From: Wenzhouxiangella sp.
GTDB lineage: Bacteria > Pseudomonadota > Gammaproteobacteria > Xanthomonadales > Wenzhouxiangellaceae
Assembly: GCA_021767625.1 (NCBI GenBank)
Contig: JAASTB010000004.1
Location: 1 to 27,520 of the forward strand
Length of the DNA: 27,520 bases
Direction: 5' to 3'
The position numbers and the translations under genes are program-made. The notes below the pieces were generated by a model that was not told where the DNA came from, made no database searches, and was given only the letters and a program-made list of their open reading frames with translations. Shown one piece after another: positions 6,330-15,308 of this stretch; the first letter of the stretch is position 1; each line of letters opens with the position of its first letter.

Positions 6330-8447
6330 ATGTCCGAAACCCGAACGCTTTTCGCCACCGCTCCGCGGGGACTGCAGGATCTCCTTGCAACGGAGCTCGA
6401 GTCGATCGGCCTGGGTGGCGTTCATGCGCAGCGCGGGGGAGCAGTTTTCGAGGGGGCGCTGGTCGACGCCTATCGCGCCTGCCTCTGGTCTCGGGTGGCC
6501 AATCGGATTCTGATGCCGCTCGCGCGGTTCGGGGCGGAAGATGACGATGGGCTCTATCGCGGGGCGATGTCGATCGACTGGTCGGACCATCTCGGCTCCG
6601 ACAACACGCTGGCAGTCGATTTTACGGGGATCAAGGCGGCGATTTCGCACAGCCGTTTTGCCGCCCAGCGGGTCAAGGACGCTGTGGTCGACCAGTTGCG
6701 GGATTCCGACGGCGCGCGGCCGTCGGTGGACATGCGCGAGCCCGACGTGCGCATCAACGTGCACATGCACCGGACGAACGTAACCGTCGCGATCGACCTG
6801 TCGGGAGAAAGCCTGCACAGGCGCGGCTACCGCGAGACGGGTGTGGCCGCGCCGCTGAAGGAGAATCTGGCCGCGGCCATGCTCTACCGGGCCGACTGGC
6901 CGGAGATTGCGGCGGCGGGTGGCGGGTTCGTCGATCCCATGTGCGGGTCGGGCACCCTGGCCATCGAAGCCGCCTGGATGGCCGCCGACTCCGCGCCGGG
7001 CCTGCTGCGAACCCGATTCGGGTTCCTGCGCTGGCGCGGGCACGACGACGCGGCCTGGAAGGAGCTGGTCGACGAGGCCCTCGAGCGCCAGGAAACGGGT
7101 CTCGAGCGGCTGCCGCCGATGGCCGCCTTCGACAGCGATCGCCAGGCCATCCGGCTTGCGATGGCCAACGTCGAACGTGCCGGACTGGACGGCCGGATTC
7201 ACGTCGAGCGGCGGGAAATCGCCGCGGCCGGCATGCCGGCCAAGACCGACCGCGGCCTGGTGGCCACCAACCCGCCCTACGGTGAGCGCATCGGCGAGCA
7301 GCACGAGCTCCTCCCGCTCTACCTCCGCCTGGGGGAGACCCTGCGCACCCGTTTTCCGGGCTGGTGTGCCGTCGTGCTCAATGGTGCGGGCTGCCAGATC
7401 GGGCTGAAGCCGGACAAGAGCTGGCAGTTCTTCAACGGGCCGCTGGAGTGCCGGCTCGAACGATTCGAGATCGCGACCGAAAGTGAAGGCACCCGGGCCA
7501 CGCCGGCCGAGGATCTCGTCAATCGCCTGCACAAGAACGAGCGCCAGCTCAGGAAGTGGCTGAAGCGCGACGACGTGACCTGCTACCGGCTCTACGATGC
7601 CGACATTCCCGAGTACGCCCTGGCGGTGGACGTCTACGGCGGTGAGTCGGGACGCTGGCTGCACGTGCAGGAATACGAGCCGCCGGCCAGCGTCGACCCC
7701 GGCAAGGCGCAGGGTCGGCTGCGTGCGGCGTTGAGCGCCATTCCGGCGGCCACGGGCGTACCGCCCGAGCGCATGGTTTTCAAGGTGCGGCGGCGCCAGC
7801 GCGGCGCCGAGCAGTACAACCGGATGAGCGAGCAGTCGCGCACCCTGGTCGTGCGCGAAGGTCCCTGCCGGCTGGAGGTCAACCTGACCGATTACCTCGA
7901 TACCGGCCTGTTCCTCGATCACCGGCCTGTGCGGCACTGGCTGGGCGAGCAGGCGCGAGGCAAGCGGCTGCTCAACCTGTTCTGCTACACCGGGGCGGCC
8001 ACGGTACATGCGGCCGTGGGCGGCGCGGCTTCGACCACCAGCGTGGACCTGTCGAAGACCTACCTGGCCTGGCTGCGTCGCAACCTGGCGCTCAACGACC
8101 GCGACGAGCGGCGCCACAGCACCGTGCACGCCGACGCGCGCGAATGGCTGGCTAATTGCAAAGAGACATTCGACCTGATCTTTCTCGATCCTCCGAGCTT
8201 CTCGAACTCCAAGCGCATGGAAGGCAGCCTGGACGTGCAGCGCGACCACGTCGCCATGATCGACGACGCCATGGGCTGCCTGTCGGCGGACGGGGTGCTG
8301 GTGTTCTCCACCAACCTGCGCAGCTTCAGCCTGGATGCGCAGCTTCCGGACCGCTATGGCCTCGAGGATCGAACCCGCTGGTCGATTCCCCGGGATTTCG
8401 AGCGAAACAGCAGGATCCACCAGTGCTGGTTCATCCGGAATCGCTGA
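6330..8447 (+). CDS. rlmKL: Bifunctional 23S rRNA methyltransferase RlmKL (m2G2445 and m7G2069)
   Basis: The 705-residue protein has nearly the same length as Escherichia coli RlmKL. It begins with a ferredoxin-like/THUMP region (about 1-155). The first Rossmann methyltransferase domain (RlmL part) follows, with FVDPMCGSGTLAIEAAW near 203 and the NPPY catalytic motif at N314-Y317. The second methyltransferase domain (RlmK part) has LLNLFCYTGAATVHAA near 547 and FLDPPSF around D620. In the family, the two halves make m2G2445 and m7G2069 in 23S rRNA during large-subunit assembly. The gene appears monocistronic: 90 bases separate it from the upstream gene and about 130 from the next. Long antisense frames over it are shadows. 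Confidence 0.96.
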   Translation: MSETRTLFATAPRGLQDLLATELESIGLGGVHAQRGGAVFEGALVDAYRACLWSRVANRILMPLARFGAEDDDGLYRGAMSIDWSDHLGSDNTLAVDFTGIKAAISHSRFAAQRVKDAVVDQLRDSDGARPSVDMREPDVRINVHMHRTNVTVAIDLSGESLHRRGYRETGVAAPLKENLAAAMLYRADWPEIAAAGGGFVDPMCGSGTLAIEAAWMAADSAPGLLRTRFGFLRWRGHDDAAWKELVDEALERQETGLERLPPMAAFDSDRQAIRLAMANVERAGLDGRIHVERREIAAAGMPAKTDRGLVATNPPYGERIGEQHELLPLYLRLGETLRTRFPGWCAVVLNGAGCQIGLKPDKSWQFFNGPLECRLERFEIATESEGTRATPAEDLVNRLHKNERQLRKWLKRDDVTCYRLYDADIPEYALAVDVYGGESGRWLHVQEYEPPASVDPGKAQGRLRAALSAIPAATGVPPERMVFKVRRRQRGAEQYNRMSEQSRTLVVREGPCRLEVNLTDYLDTGLFLDHRPVRHWLGEQARGKRLLNLFCYTGAATVHAAVGGAASTTSVDLSKTYLAWLRRNLALNDRDERRHSTVHADAREWLANCKETFDLIFLDPPSFSNSKRMEGSLDVQRDHVAMIDDAMGCLSADGVLVFSTNLRSFSLDAQLPDRYGLEDRTRWSIPRDFERNSRIHQCWFIRNR

Positions 8448-8509
8448 AGCCGGGGGCAACCGACCAGGCGAGGGCTCTCGGCCGCGCATTCGGCCCGGTT
8501 TGGCAACTC

Positions 8510-8518
8510 TGCTAGACT
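8510..8518 (+). promoter_or_regulatory. Extended -10 promoter of the glycan plus operon
   Basis: TGC followed by TAGACT is a good extended -10. A weak -35 candidate, TTCGGC, is at 8489-8494 with an 18-base spacer. Transcription would start near 8525, about 50 bases before the first gene of the operon. Confidence 0.5.
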
Positions 8519-8576
8519 CGGAGCGTCGTTTCGTCGCCCGTCTCCGAAACCAGTAACCGAGCCCCCGGATTCCAGG

Positions 8577-9809
8577 ATGTCGAGCCTCATGAACCGCCGC
8601 GCGTGGCTGCTGGCCCCGGTCATTGCCCTGGTGAGCCTGGGTCTGGGGCTGATTGTCCTGTGGCTCCTTCTGCCTTTGGTTTCCCCCGGTTCGGGGAGTC
8701 CCGGTTCGCACGTCGATCCGCTGCGCCTGGAAGCGGGGGACTTCGACTCGTCGCCCGTGGTTGCCTGGTTTGCCGACGTCGGCGGAGATTTCGGGCAAGT
8801 CGATGGCGCCCGAAGCCGGAGTGCGTTGCATGCCGAGGTTTCACTGGAGGCGGAACACTATCCGCAGATTGCGCTGGAATTGCGCGATCTGTCACCAAAC
8901 GCGCGGGTCTACCTGTTCTGGCGCAGTGCCAACTCTCCAGGGGCGGCTTCGTCCATGGCGCTTGCCGACGTGAAGGAAGGTGAGAACTGGTATTCGTTGG
9001 CGGGCCAGGAAGACTGGCGTGGATCGATCTCGGCGATTGCCCTGGTGGCTGTTGCCGGGCCGCGCCCGCCCCTGCTGAGGGTTGCTGCTGTGGCGTTCCA
9101 CGGGGGCACCCGGCAGGCCCTGGTAGAGCGCTCCTGGTCACAGTGGACGCGGTTCGATCCCTGGAAGATGGGTTCGGTCAACCGCTACGCGGGGGCGCGG
9201 GGCGACGTGATCGTGTATCCGGCGGTTGCCTTCGCGGCCTGGTCCGCGATCGCCCTGTTGGTCTTCCTGGGCGCCGCCCGCTTGCTGCGACTGCCCCGGC
9301 CGGTGATCGCGGCAGTCGCGCTGAGTCTGCTGTTTCTGCCCTGGATCGGGCTCGACCGGATCTGGCAGTCGCAGCTCGACGCACAGTTCGAGGTCACTCG
9401 AGACCGCTTCGGTGGCTTGACGCAGGCCGAGAAGCACCAGCGCGAGATGGATTCCGAAATCCAGCGCTACGCGGCCCGCCTGGCCTCCAGCCTGCCGAGC
9501 GCACCCGAGAACCGCATTTTCCTGCTCCACGACAGCACCGGACACAACTACTGGCGACTGCGCCTGCAGTTCCATCTGCTGCCGCGCAACATCTACAACT
9601 TCGGTCGGGAGCTGCTTTCCGGAATGCGCCCCGGGGATCATGTGCTGGTTCTGGGCGATGTCGAGGGCGTAGGTTATGACGCTGCTCGCGGACTGCTGTC
9701 CGATGGCGAACGAGCATGGCGGGCGCAGCTCGTCGACCGCCATCGCCACGGCCGGGTCTATCGGCTCGACGAGCGTGTAAAGCCTGCACCGGGCGGGGAA
9801 GGGGGATAG
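8577..9809 (+). CDS. Unrecognised inner-membrane protein, first gene of glycan operon
   Basis: I do not recognise a named family. The 410-residue protein has an N-terminal membrane helix (about 10-33). A predicted extracytoplasmic beta-rich domain follows (about 40-205), where LEAEHYPQIALELRDLSPNA and aromatic strands suggest a jelly-roll or carbohydrate-binding-like fold. Next is a WSQWTRFDPWKMGSVNRYAG segment (about 182-201), then two membrane helices (about 210-232 and 238-258) and a C-terminal soluble domain ending in a Gly-rich tail. The gene ends 2 bases before the GTG of the GT-C-like gene, so the two are translationally linked and probably form a pair. ATG 8577 is used; ATG 8589 is an alternative start and neither has a strong ribosome binding site. 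A helper or substrate-presenting role for the GT-C partner is inference. Confidence 0.75.
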   Translation: MSSLMNRRAWLLAPVIALVSLGLGLIVLWLLLPLVSPGSGSPGSHVDPLRLEAGDFDSSPVVAWFADVGGDFGQVDGARSRSALHAEVSLEAEHYPQIALELRDLSPNARVYLFWRSANSPGAASSMALADVKEGENWYSLAGQEDWRGSISAIALVAVAGPRPPLLRVAAVAFHGGTRQALVERSWSQWTRFDPWKMGSVNRYAGARGDVIVYPAVAFAAWSAIALLVFLGAARLLRLPRPVIAAVALSLLFLPWIGLDRIWQSQLDAQFEVTRDRFGGLTQAEKHQREMDSEIQRYAARLASSLPSAPENRIFLLHDSTGHNYWRLRLQFHLLPRNIYNFGRELLSGMRPGDHVLVLGDVEGVGYDAARGLLSDGERAWRAQLVDRHRHGRVYRLDERVKPAPGGEGG

Positions 9810-9811
9810 TC

Positions 9812-11248
9812 GTGCCGCTGCTTGAAGGTATTCATTTACCGGGACTCTCGATGGCCCTTTTGTTGCCGTGGATGGCGGGCGCTGCCCTGCTCGGTGCATT
9901 CCTCCCGGCCGCGCGTCTCACGATTCTGCTCGGTCAGGGATTCATGGTCGGGCAGGTGTTGGTGGTGTTGGTGCTGCTGGCTGTGCACGCCCTGGGCCTG
10001 GGGGTGTCTTTCTTGCCCGGTGCTGTGGCACTGACCGTCGTGGCCTTCGCCTCCGCGGTGACCTGGTGGGCGAGGACGAATCGCGTCATGCCTTCGTGGC
10101 CCGGCCGAAGTGCCGGGTGGCACTTGCTCTGGCTGATCCCGTTGACCTGGTTCCTCTTCGAGCGCGGCACTGTCCTGGCTGGCGAGTTGGCGCTGCGCCC
10201 CCTTTACGCCTGGGACGCATGGATGAACTGGGCACCGAAAGCCGTTGTGTGGTTCAACCATGCCACGCTGACGCCTTTCGTTTCGCCGGCGGACTGGTTG
10301 CAAGCCGCTCCCGGGGAGCCGGTCTACACACTCGGCAACTGGCGCGCGGCCGAGTATCCGCCCGGCGTTCCGTTGATCTTGCTCTGGATGATGCTGGGTG
10401 CGGGTAGCGCTGATCACACCCTGATCTACCTGCCGTGGTTCCTGCTGCCCGTGAGCCTGGCCCTGGCGCTTTGGGGGCACCTCAGGAATCGTTCGGCCGC
10501 GCCCTGGCTGGCGGCTCTGGCGGTCTATGCCTGGCTCAGCCAACCCCTGCCCGGGATCCACGCCGCGCTGGCCGGCTACGCCGACCTGTGGCTGGCCGTT
10601 GCGTTTTGCCTGGGCGCGATGGCCCTCGACGAGTGGCAGTCGACGGGTTGTGTCCGCTACGCCGCGCTGGCCCTGGTGATGGCGTTGGCCTGCAGCCTGT
10701 TCAAGATTCCCGGGCTGGCAATGGCCGGTATCCTGCTGGTGGCCGCGGTCATCCTTGTCGCGCGTCCTTCGATACGAGTCCTCGCCACGGCGACGATTAT
10801 CGTTGCCGCCTGCCTTGTCGCCGGGCTGATTGCAGGAATGTGGCCGGGGCTTTGGGTGCAGGGCGATACGCCGACCGAACTGGGCCTGCCGGGTACCCTG
10901 CCGACGCTGCGCATCGAGCCGTCGCCGCTATTGCCCTATCTTTGGGAGAGCCTCTTCGTGCAGGCCAACTGGCACTTGCTTTGGCTGCTGGTGCTCGGTT
11001 CCCTGGGCCTGGGCCTGGTCGACAGGGGCAGCGCGATCTTGCGTTCCATTCCGCTGCTCGTCCTTTTTGCGGGTTCCGGGTTTCTTCTCTTCGTCTTCGG
11101 CTTTACCCACTACTTCAACCAGGCGGTCAATGGTGTGACCTTCAACCGGGCGATCCTTTTTCTCGCGCCGATCGCGGTTTACGTCGCGTTCGGCCAGCTC
11201 GTTCCCTGGTTCCAGCGCTCGCCCGACAGCGACGAGTCAGGTGCATGA
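9812..11248 (+). CDS. Multi-spanning GT-C-like glycosyltransferase (or glycan polymerase)
   Basis: The GTG at 9812 is chosen because it follows the previous stop and has a GGGGAAGGGGG ribosome-binding region 6 bases upstream, giving 478 residues. The protein is strongly hydrophobic, with about 10-12 membrane helices. A first large loop near 105-195 carries an acidic-aromatic YAWDAWMNWAPKA motif and an EYPPG motif. Later come HAALAGYADLWLA and FKIPG. These recall GT-C enzymes of the PMT/ArnT type, which use polyprenyl-phosphate sugars on the outer face of the inner membrane. A Wzy-like polymerase is the alternative, as no separate polymerase is visible in the locus. Its stop codon overlaps the next ATG (ATGA, 4 bases). 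Specific function is uncertain. Confidence 0.8.
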   Translation: MPLLEGIHLPGLSMALLLPWMAGAALLGAFLPAARLTILLGQGFMVGQVLVVLVLLAVHALGLGVSFLPGAVALTVVAFASAVTWWARTNRVMPSWPGRSAGWHLLWLIPLTWFLFERGTVLAGELALRPLYAWDAWMNWAPKAVVWFNHATLTPFVSPADWLQAAPGEPVYTLGNWRAAEYPPGVPLILLWMMLGAGSADHTLIYLPWFLLPVSLALALWGHLRNRSAAPWLAALAVYAWLSQPLPGIHAALAGYADLWLAVAFCLGAMALDEWQSTGCVRYAALALVMALACSLFKIPGLAMAGILLVAAVILVARPSIRVLATATIIVAACLVAGLIAGMWPGLWVQGDTPTELGLPGTLPTLRIEPSPLLPYLWESLFVQANWHLLWLLVLGSLGLGLVDRGSAILRSIPLLVLFAGSGFLLFVFGFTHYFNQAVNGVTFNRAILFLAPIAVYVAFGQLVPWFQRSPDSDESGA

Positions 11249-12612
11249 AGCCCCTGGCACCTTCAGACTGGCTCATCCGTGTCGCACCCCTGATCGACGC
11301 GGTGTCGCTGCTGCTCGGCGGGTACGCGGCCTGGTGCCTGCGGTTTTCGCGCTTCGGACCGCCGAATCACTATTTGCTGGCCCTTTTTCTCGCCTTCCTT
11401 CTTGCGCTCGTCCTGCTGCCTGCCGTTCGGAGCTACAGGGGTTTGAACTGGCACCGACCGCTCAGGGGGCTCGTTTCGATGACGCCGGGCCTTGCGGCCG
11501 TGTTCGGCTGCCTGATGGTGGTTGCGACGCTGACGAAGACGACCGCAGAGTTCTCGCGCTTGTGGATGGCCGGCTGGATGGCCCTTGCCCTGGTACTGAT
11601 GGCGACCTGGCGTTGGTCGGCGGGTTTGCTGGCAGGCCGAGAACGGCCGCGGATCGTTCTTCTTGGATGCGGGCGGCTGGCGGTGGAGGCTTCCGATCGG
11701 CTCAAGGCGCTGCACGGTCCCGACGCGGTGCTGGGCTTCGTCTGCATGCCCGGTGAGGATCAGGCGAGTGCCGCGCCGAACCTGGGCAAGCTCGCCGAGC
11801 TCGACGCGATCCTTGCCTCGTCGGCCCAGGAAGCAACAGAGCTCTGGCTTGCCGGCGATTCGCCCCCCGACGAGTTTGGCGATTCCCTGCTTCGTCAGTT
11901 GCGCATGAGCAGCCTTCCCGTTCGCTACGTTCCCGACCTGCGCCTGCTTCGCCTGTTGCGGCACCGGGCCAGTGAGGTGGCGGGGATGACAGTCATCGAA
12001 CTCAATGCCACACCGCTCGACGGTCCGGACGCGCAGGTCAAGGCGATCCTGGATCGGGTCATCTCGCTGGCCCTTCTGCTGGTGCTCTCGCCCCTGCTGG
12101 CGGTGATCGCGATGGCCATAAAGCTCGATTCCCCGGGACCGGTCCTGTTCAGCCAGCCTCGTCACGGCGGCGGCGGACGCATTATCGGGGTGCTCAAGTT
12201 TCGCAGCATGCGGCAGTGCGACGCCGAGGGCTCGCGCCAGGCCAGGCGGGAAGACCCGCGTGTGACGCGGGTCGGGTCGATTCTGCGCCGCAGCAGCCTC
12301 GACGAATTGCCCCAACTGATCAACGTGCTGCGCGGCGAGATGTCGCTGGTGGGCCCGCGGCCGCATCCGCTGGCGCTTAATCGCGAGTTCAGCGGCAGGC
12401 TGGCCGACTACATGCAGCGTCATCGCGTCAAGCCTGGTATCACGGGTCTGGCGCAGGTCAACGGCTTTCGTGGTGAAACCGATACCCTGGAGAAAATGCA
12501 GAAGAGACTCGAATACGACCTCCATTACATCGAGAACTGGTCCCTCTGGCTGGACCTCCGAATACTGGCCAGGACCGCTGTCTCGGGCTGGATCGATCGC
12601 AATGCCTACTGA
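11245..12612 (+). CDS. Polyprenyl-phosphate sugar-1-phosphate transferase (WbaP/EpsE/WcaJ type)
   Basis: The 455-residue protein has the full architecture of large polyprenyl-phosphate phosphoglycosyltransferases. About four N-terminal helices lie in residues 13-129. A cytoplasmic Rossmann-like domain is near 135-230, starting with RIVLLGCGRLAVEA. A re-entrant membrane helix (about 270-292) leads into the catalytic domain: KLDSPGPVLFSQPRHG (293-308), VLKFRSMR (316-323), LRRSSLDELPQLINVLRGEM with the catalytic Asp-Glu pair D353-E354, VGPRPHP (369-375) and VKPGITGLAQVNGFRG (395-410). The reaction moves a sugar-1-phosphate, often glucose or galactose, from UDP-sugar to undecaprenyl phosphate and starts glycan assembly at the inner membrane. 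The sugar cannot be read from the sequence. It overlaps the sulfotransferase gene by 11 bases. Confidence 0.93.
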   Translation: MKPLAPSDWLIRVAPLIDAVSLLLGGYAAWCLRFSRFGPPNHYLLALFLAFLLALVLLPAVRSYRGLNWHRPLRGLVSMTPGLAAVFGCLMVVATLTKTTAEFSRLWMAGWMALALVLMATWRWSAGLLAGRERPRIVLLGCGRLAVEASDRLKALHGPDAVLGFVCMPGEDQASAAPNLGKLAELDAILASSAQEATELWLAGDSPPDEFGDSLLRQLRMSSLPVRYVPDLRLLRLLRHRASEVAGMTVIELNATPLDGPDAQVKAILDRVISLALLLVLSPLLAVIAMAIKLDSPGPVLFSQPRHGGGGRIIGVLKFRSMRQCDAEGSRQARREDPRVTRVGSILRRSSLDELPQLINVLRGEMSLVGPRPHPLALNREFSGRLADYMQRHRVKPGITGLAQVNGFRGETDTLEKMQKRLEYDLHYIENWSLWLDLRILARTAVSGWIDRNAY

Positions 12613-13522
12613 GTCCCCACGTCCCAATCTCTTCCTTGTTGGCGCACAGAAGAGCGGCACGACGACCCTGGCGGTCATGCTGGCCAGCCATCCGGAAGTC
12701 TTCATGGCCACACCCAAGGAACCCGGCTACCTCGTCTTTGGTGAGGCCGGCTATACCGGTGTCGACGGCTACGGCCGCCTGGCCCATGCGGCGAGTTGGG
12801 TCATCGACTCTGAAGCGGAGTACCTGGGCTTGTTCAAAGCCGCGCCGGAAACGGCGTACTGGCTGGGCGACGCCAGCACATGGTACCTGTCGGAGCCCGG
12901 GGCGGCGGAGAAACTGCAGGCCTTCAGCCCCGATGCGCGGATCATCGCCATTTTCCGGCATCCGGCGGACCGGGCCTACTCGGCCTGGTGCCACGCGCGA
13001 CGGGATGGCGAGGAGCCCTGCGAGGACTTCGCCGAGGCGCTGGACGCCGAGCCGCAGCGCGAGAATCCCTCCCACTTGCTGCGCTACCGGGAAATGGGTC
13101 GATACGCCACGCAACTGCGTCGGTACTTCGAGGTGTTCGGGCGCGATCGCGTACTCGTCCTATTCTACGAAGACCTGCGCGACGAACCCGAGCGGCTCTG
13201 GCAACGCTGTTGCCGGTTCCTCTCGCTGGACGAGAATGTGCGCCCGCCAGCCTCGTACCGGCAGAACCGCTCGGGAAAGCCCAGGAGCCGATTGCTGTAC
13301 AGGCTGATGCGCTCGCAGCGATTCAAGGTCGCAATGAAACGGGTGCTTCCCCTGTCGTTCGCCGCCTGGGCCAAGAACCGGGCCGACGCCGTCAACATGC
13401 AGCGATTTCCGCCCATTCCGATCGATCAGCGCGATCGGCTCGTGCGTGAATTCGAAAGCGAGGTCCGCGATTTGATGGTTCTGACCGGTCGGGACCTGAG
13501 CCATTGGCTGCCCGATGGCTGA
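12602..13522 (+). CDS. PAPS-dependent sulfotransferase 1 (glycan operon)
   Basis: The 306-residue sulfotransferase starts at the ATG at 12602, inside the end of the preceding gene. It has the 5'-phosphosulfate-binding loop QKSGTTT (about 16-22) and a Lys39-Glu40 pair of the kind that supplies the catalytic base in heparan-sulfate-type enzymes. The 3'-phosphate-binding segment IAIFRHPADRAYSAW is at about 115-129. No signal peptide or membrane helix is seen, so it should act in the cytoplasm on nucleotide- or lipid-linked sugars, using PAPS. Placement between the initiating transferase and the WecG-type transferase points to a sulfated glycan as product; this is inference. It overlaps the next gene by 8 bases. 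Confidence 0.93.
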   Translation: MPTESPRPNLFLVGAQKSGTTTLAVMLASHPEVFMATPKEPGYLVFGEAGYTGVDGYGRLAHAASWVIDSEAEYLGLFKAAPETAYWLGDASTWYLSEPGAAEKLQAFSPDARIIAIFRHPADRAYSAWCHARRDGEEPCEDFAEALDAEPQRENPSHLLRYREMGRYATQLRRYFEVFGRDRVLVLFYEDLRDEPERLWQRCCRFLSLDENVRPPASYRQNRSGKPRSRLLYRLMRSQRFKVAMKRVLPLSFAAWAKNRADAVNMQRFPPIPIDQRDRLVREFESEVRDLMVLTGRDLSHWLPDG

Positions 13523-14291
13523 GCGTGTGCTCGACTGTGAGGCCATCGGCGAGTTTGCGGGTTGTAGACTCACGCCGATACCAGCGCAGGAGTTCTTCGG
13601 TCGCCTCTTTGAGCGCCTTAGTCAGGGTGAGAGATCGCTGCTGATCGGTCACCACAATCTTCACAGCCTGTATCTGTACCGGTGCAGTCCGGACGTGGCC
13701 CGCTTCTATCGGCAATGCGACGATTGTTACGTCGACGGCATGGGCGTGCTCTGGTTGATGCGCATGGCGGGTGTGAGTACGCGCACTGCGCGGCGCTTCA
13801 GTTTGATGGACTGCCTGCCTGAATTGCTGGACCGGTCGCAGGAAGAGCGGTTTCGCGTGTTCTACCTGGGAAGTTCGGAAGAGGCCGTCCGGCGGGCACG
13901 CAGCTGGCTGGCCGACCGCTGGCCCGGACTGGAGATCGAACTGCACCACGGCTACTTCGAGGATGAAAGCGGGGTAATCGAGCGAATCAACGGGTTCCGG
14001 CCGGATTTGCTGCTCGTCGGGATGGGGATGCCCAGGCAGGAGCGCTGGATCATCGAACACCGCCGTCGCCTGCAGGCTGGTGCGATCCTGCAGGCCGGCG
14101 GCACGCTCGACTACTACACCGGTTTGCAGGCTCGACCGCCATACGGTTGGAGTCGGCTGGGGCTGGCCTGGCTGTATCGCTTGTTGCACGACCCCGCCCG
14201 TCTGTGGCGCCGCTACCTCGTCACGCCCTGGGCGCTGATCGGGCCGACCATCCGGTTGCGCAGGTCATTGCGTGCGCGGCGCCGGCAGTAG
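13515..14291 (+). CDS. WecG/TagA/CpsF-family (GT26) glycosyltransferase
   Basis: The 258-residue protein fits the WecG/TagA/CpsF family in length and motifs: HHNLHSLYLYR near 46-56, YVDGMGVLWLMR near 72-83, VFYLGSSEEAVRRA near 115-128, PDLLLVGMGMPRQERWI near 163-179, and AGGTLDYYTG near 196-205. Family members add the second sugar, such as N-acetylmannosamine or its uronic acid, to a polyprenyl-diphosphate-linked sugar on the cytoplasmic face. This fits its place as last gene of the plus operon after the initiating transferase. The basic, Arg-rich C-terminus may contact the membrane. Its last 27 bases overlap the convergent glycosyltransferase gene. The donor sugar is unknown. Confidence 0.93.
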   Translation: MAERVLDCEAIGEFAGCRLTPIPAQEFFGRLFERLSQGERSLLIGHHNLHSLYLYRCSPDVARFYRQCDDCYVDGMGVLWLMRMAGVSTRTARRFSLMDCLPELLDRSQEERFRVFYLGSSEEAVRRARSWLADRWPGLEIELHHGYFEDESGVIERINGFRPDLLLVGMGMPRQERWIIEHRRRLQAGAILQAGGTLDYYTGLQARPPYGWSRLGLAWLYRLLHDPARLWRRYLVTPWALIGPTIRLRRSLRARRRQ

Positions 14292-15308
14292 GTGCATGGG
14301 AACCTTCGGCAACGCGAGCAAACGGCGCCACCACGAGTCCTGTGCGCGCAGGACAGCATACTGGTAGTTCAGGACCAGCCTGAGCCGGCGCCGGAAATGG
14401 AGGGGGTGCGATCGCTGGCTGATCTCTTCCAGGATTTCGGAGACGAAAGGTCGACGTGCGGCACCCATGGCACGCGAGGTCAGTGCGGCGATCTGCCGGC
14501 TGCGCTGCATGCGCAGGTATAGCCTGGCCAGCCGCCCGAGACCGGCAAATGCGTTCTTGCCGTGGATTCGATAGTGAAAAGCCGGCGTCGGCGAGTGGTA
14601 CTTGCGCGCGCCCAGTACGGAACTGCCGCGCACCAGGATGCCGTCGGCCGAGAGCCGAAAACCGGTATGGCTGTCACTGGGAATTCCGAGCAATCTCGAT
14701 ATCCGGCTACCGACCGGCATGTAGTCGGGGAGCTGGTCGCGGACATCCAGAAAGCGATTGACGAGGCTCTTTCTCAATGCAAGCCCCGAGGTTGGTGTAC
14801 CGACGAACTCGCCGCCCGCCCAGGTCCCCCAGCGTGTCAGACCGGTCGGGCCCTCTGGCAGGGACATCGCGTCGAGAACCCGTCGCATGGAGCGAATGCC
14901 GTCTCTTGATCGACCGCCGAGTTCGGCGTCGGAGAAGAACAGGTCGATTTCCGGGTGCCGCTGGGCAAGGCGCCTGAGCCGATCGAGATAGCCGGGCAGG
15001 AGGTAGTCGTCGCTGTCCAGCAGCACGCACAGTTCGCCGCTGGCTAGCGCCAGCCCGTTGAAGACGGCAGTGAGCTGGCGCTGGTTGGGCTGGATAACGA
15101 CCTCGACCTCAGGCATTTCGCGATAGCGTTCCAGTATCCGGTGGGAATCGTCCGTTGATCCGTCGTCGACGACAACGATATCGTCGCCTTCGCATAGCTG
15201 CGACAGCGCCGAGTCAAGGGACTCTGCCAGATAGTCGGCGTAGTTGTAGTTGTTGACGACGACCGAAATACGGCAGGCGCAACGGTGCTCACTATCTAGC
15301 TCGGCCAT
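14265..15308 (-). CDS. Family 2 (GT-A) glycosyltransferase
   Basis: The 347-residue GT2 enzyme starts at the ATG at 15308, preceded by GAGG at about 7 bases and overlapping the upstream sulfotransferase stop by 13 bases. The nucleotide-sugar fold is clear: ISVVVNNYNYADYL (14-27), IVVVDDGSTDDS (44-55) and the metal-binding D98-S-D100 in VLLDSDDYL. Its acceptor part is less conserved, and the C-terminal 100 residues are basic and helical (many Arg, LYLRMQRSRQ and RRRLRLVLNY). It is cytoplasmic or membrane-associated and probably extends the lipid-linked glycan. The longer frame to 15350 adds residues that overlap the neighbour further and is not preferred. The end overlaps the WecG-type gene on the other strand. 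Confidence 0.92.
   Translation of the reverse strand: MAELDSEHRCACRISVVVNNYNYADYLAESLDSALSQLCEGDDIVVVDDGSTDDSHRILERYREMPEVEVVIQPNQRQLTAVFNGLALASGELCVLLDSDDYLLPGYLDRLRRLAQRHPEIDLFFSDAELGGRSRDGIRSMRRVLDAMSLPEGPTGLTRWGTWAGGEFVGTPTSGLALRKSLVNRFLDVRDQLPDYMPVGSRISRLLGIPSDSHTGFRLSADGILVRGSSVLGARKYHSPTPAFHYRIHGKNAFAGLGRLARLYLRMQRSRQIAALTSRAMGAARRPFVSEILEEISQRSHPLHFRRRLRLVLNYQYAVLRAQDSWWRRLLALPKVPMHLLPAPRTQ

Noticed and set aside
6261..8831. Very long antisense frame (856 codons) over rlmKL
   Set aside because: A shadow of the rlmKL codon pattern: rich in Arg, Gly and Pro, without recognisable motifs, and running across intergenic DNA.
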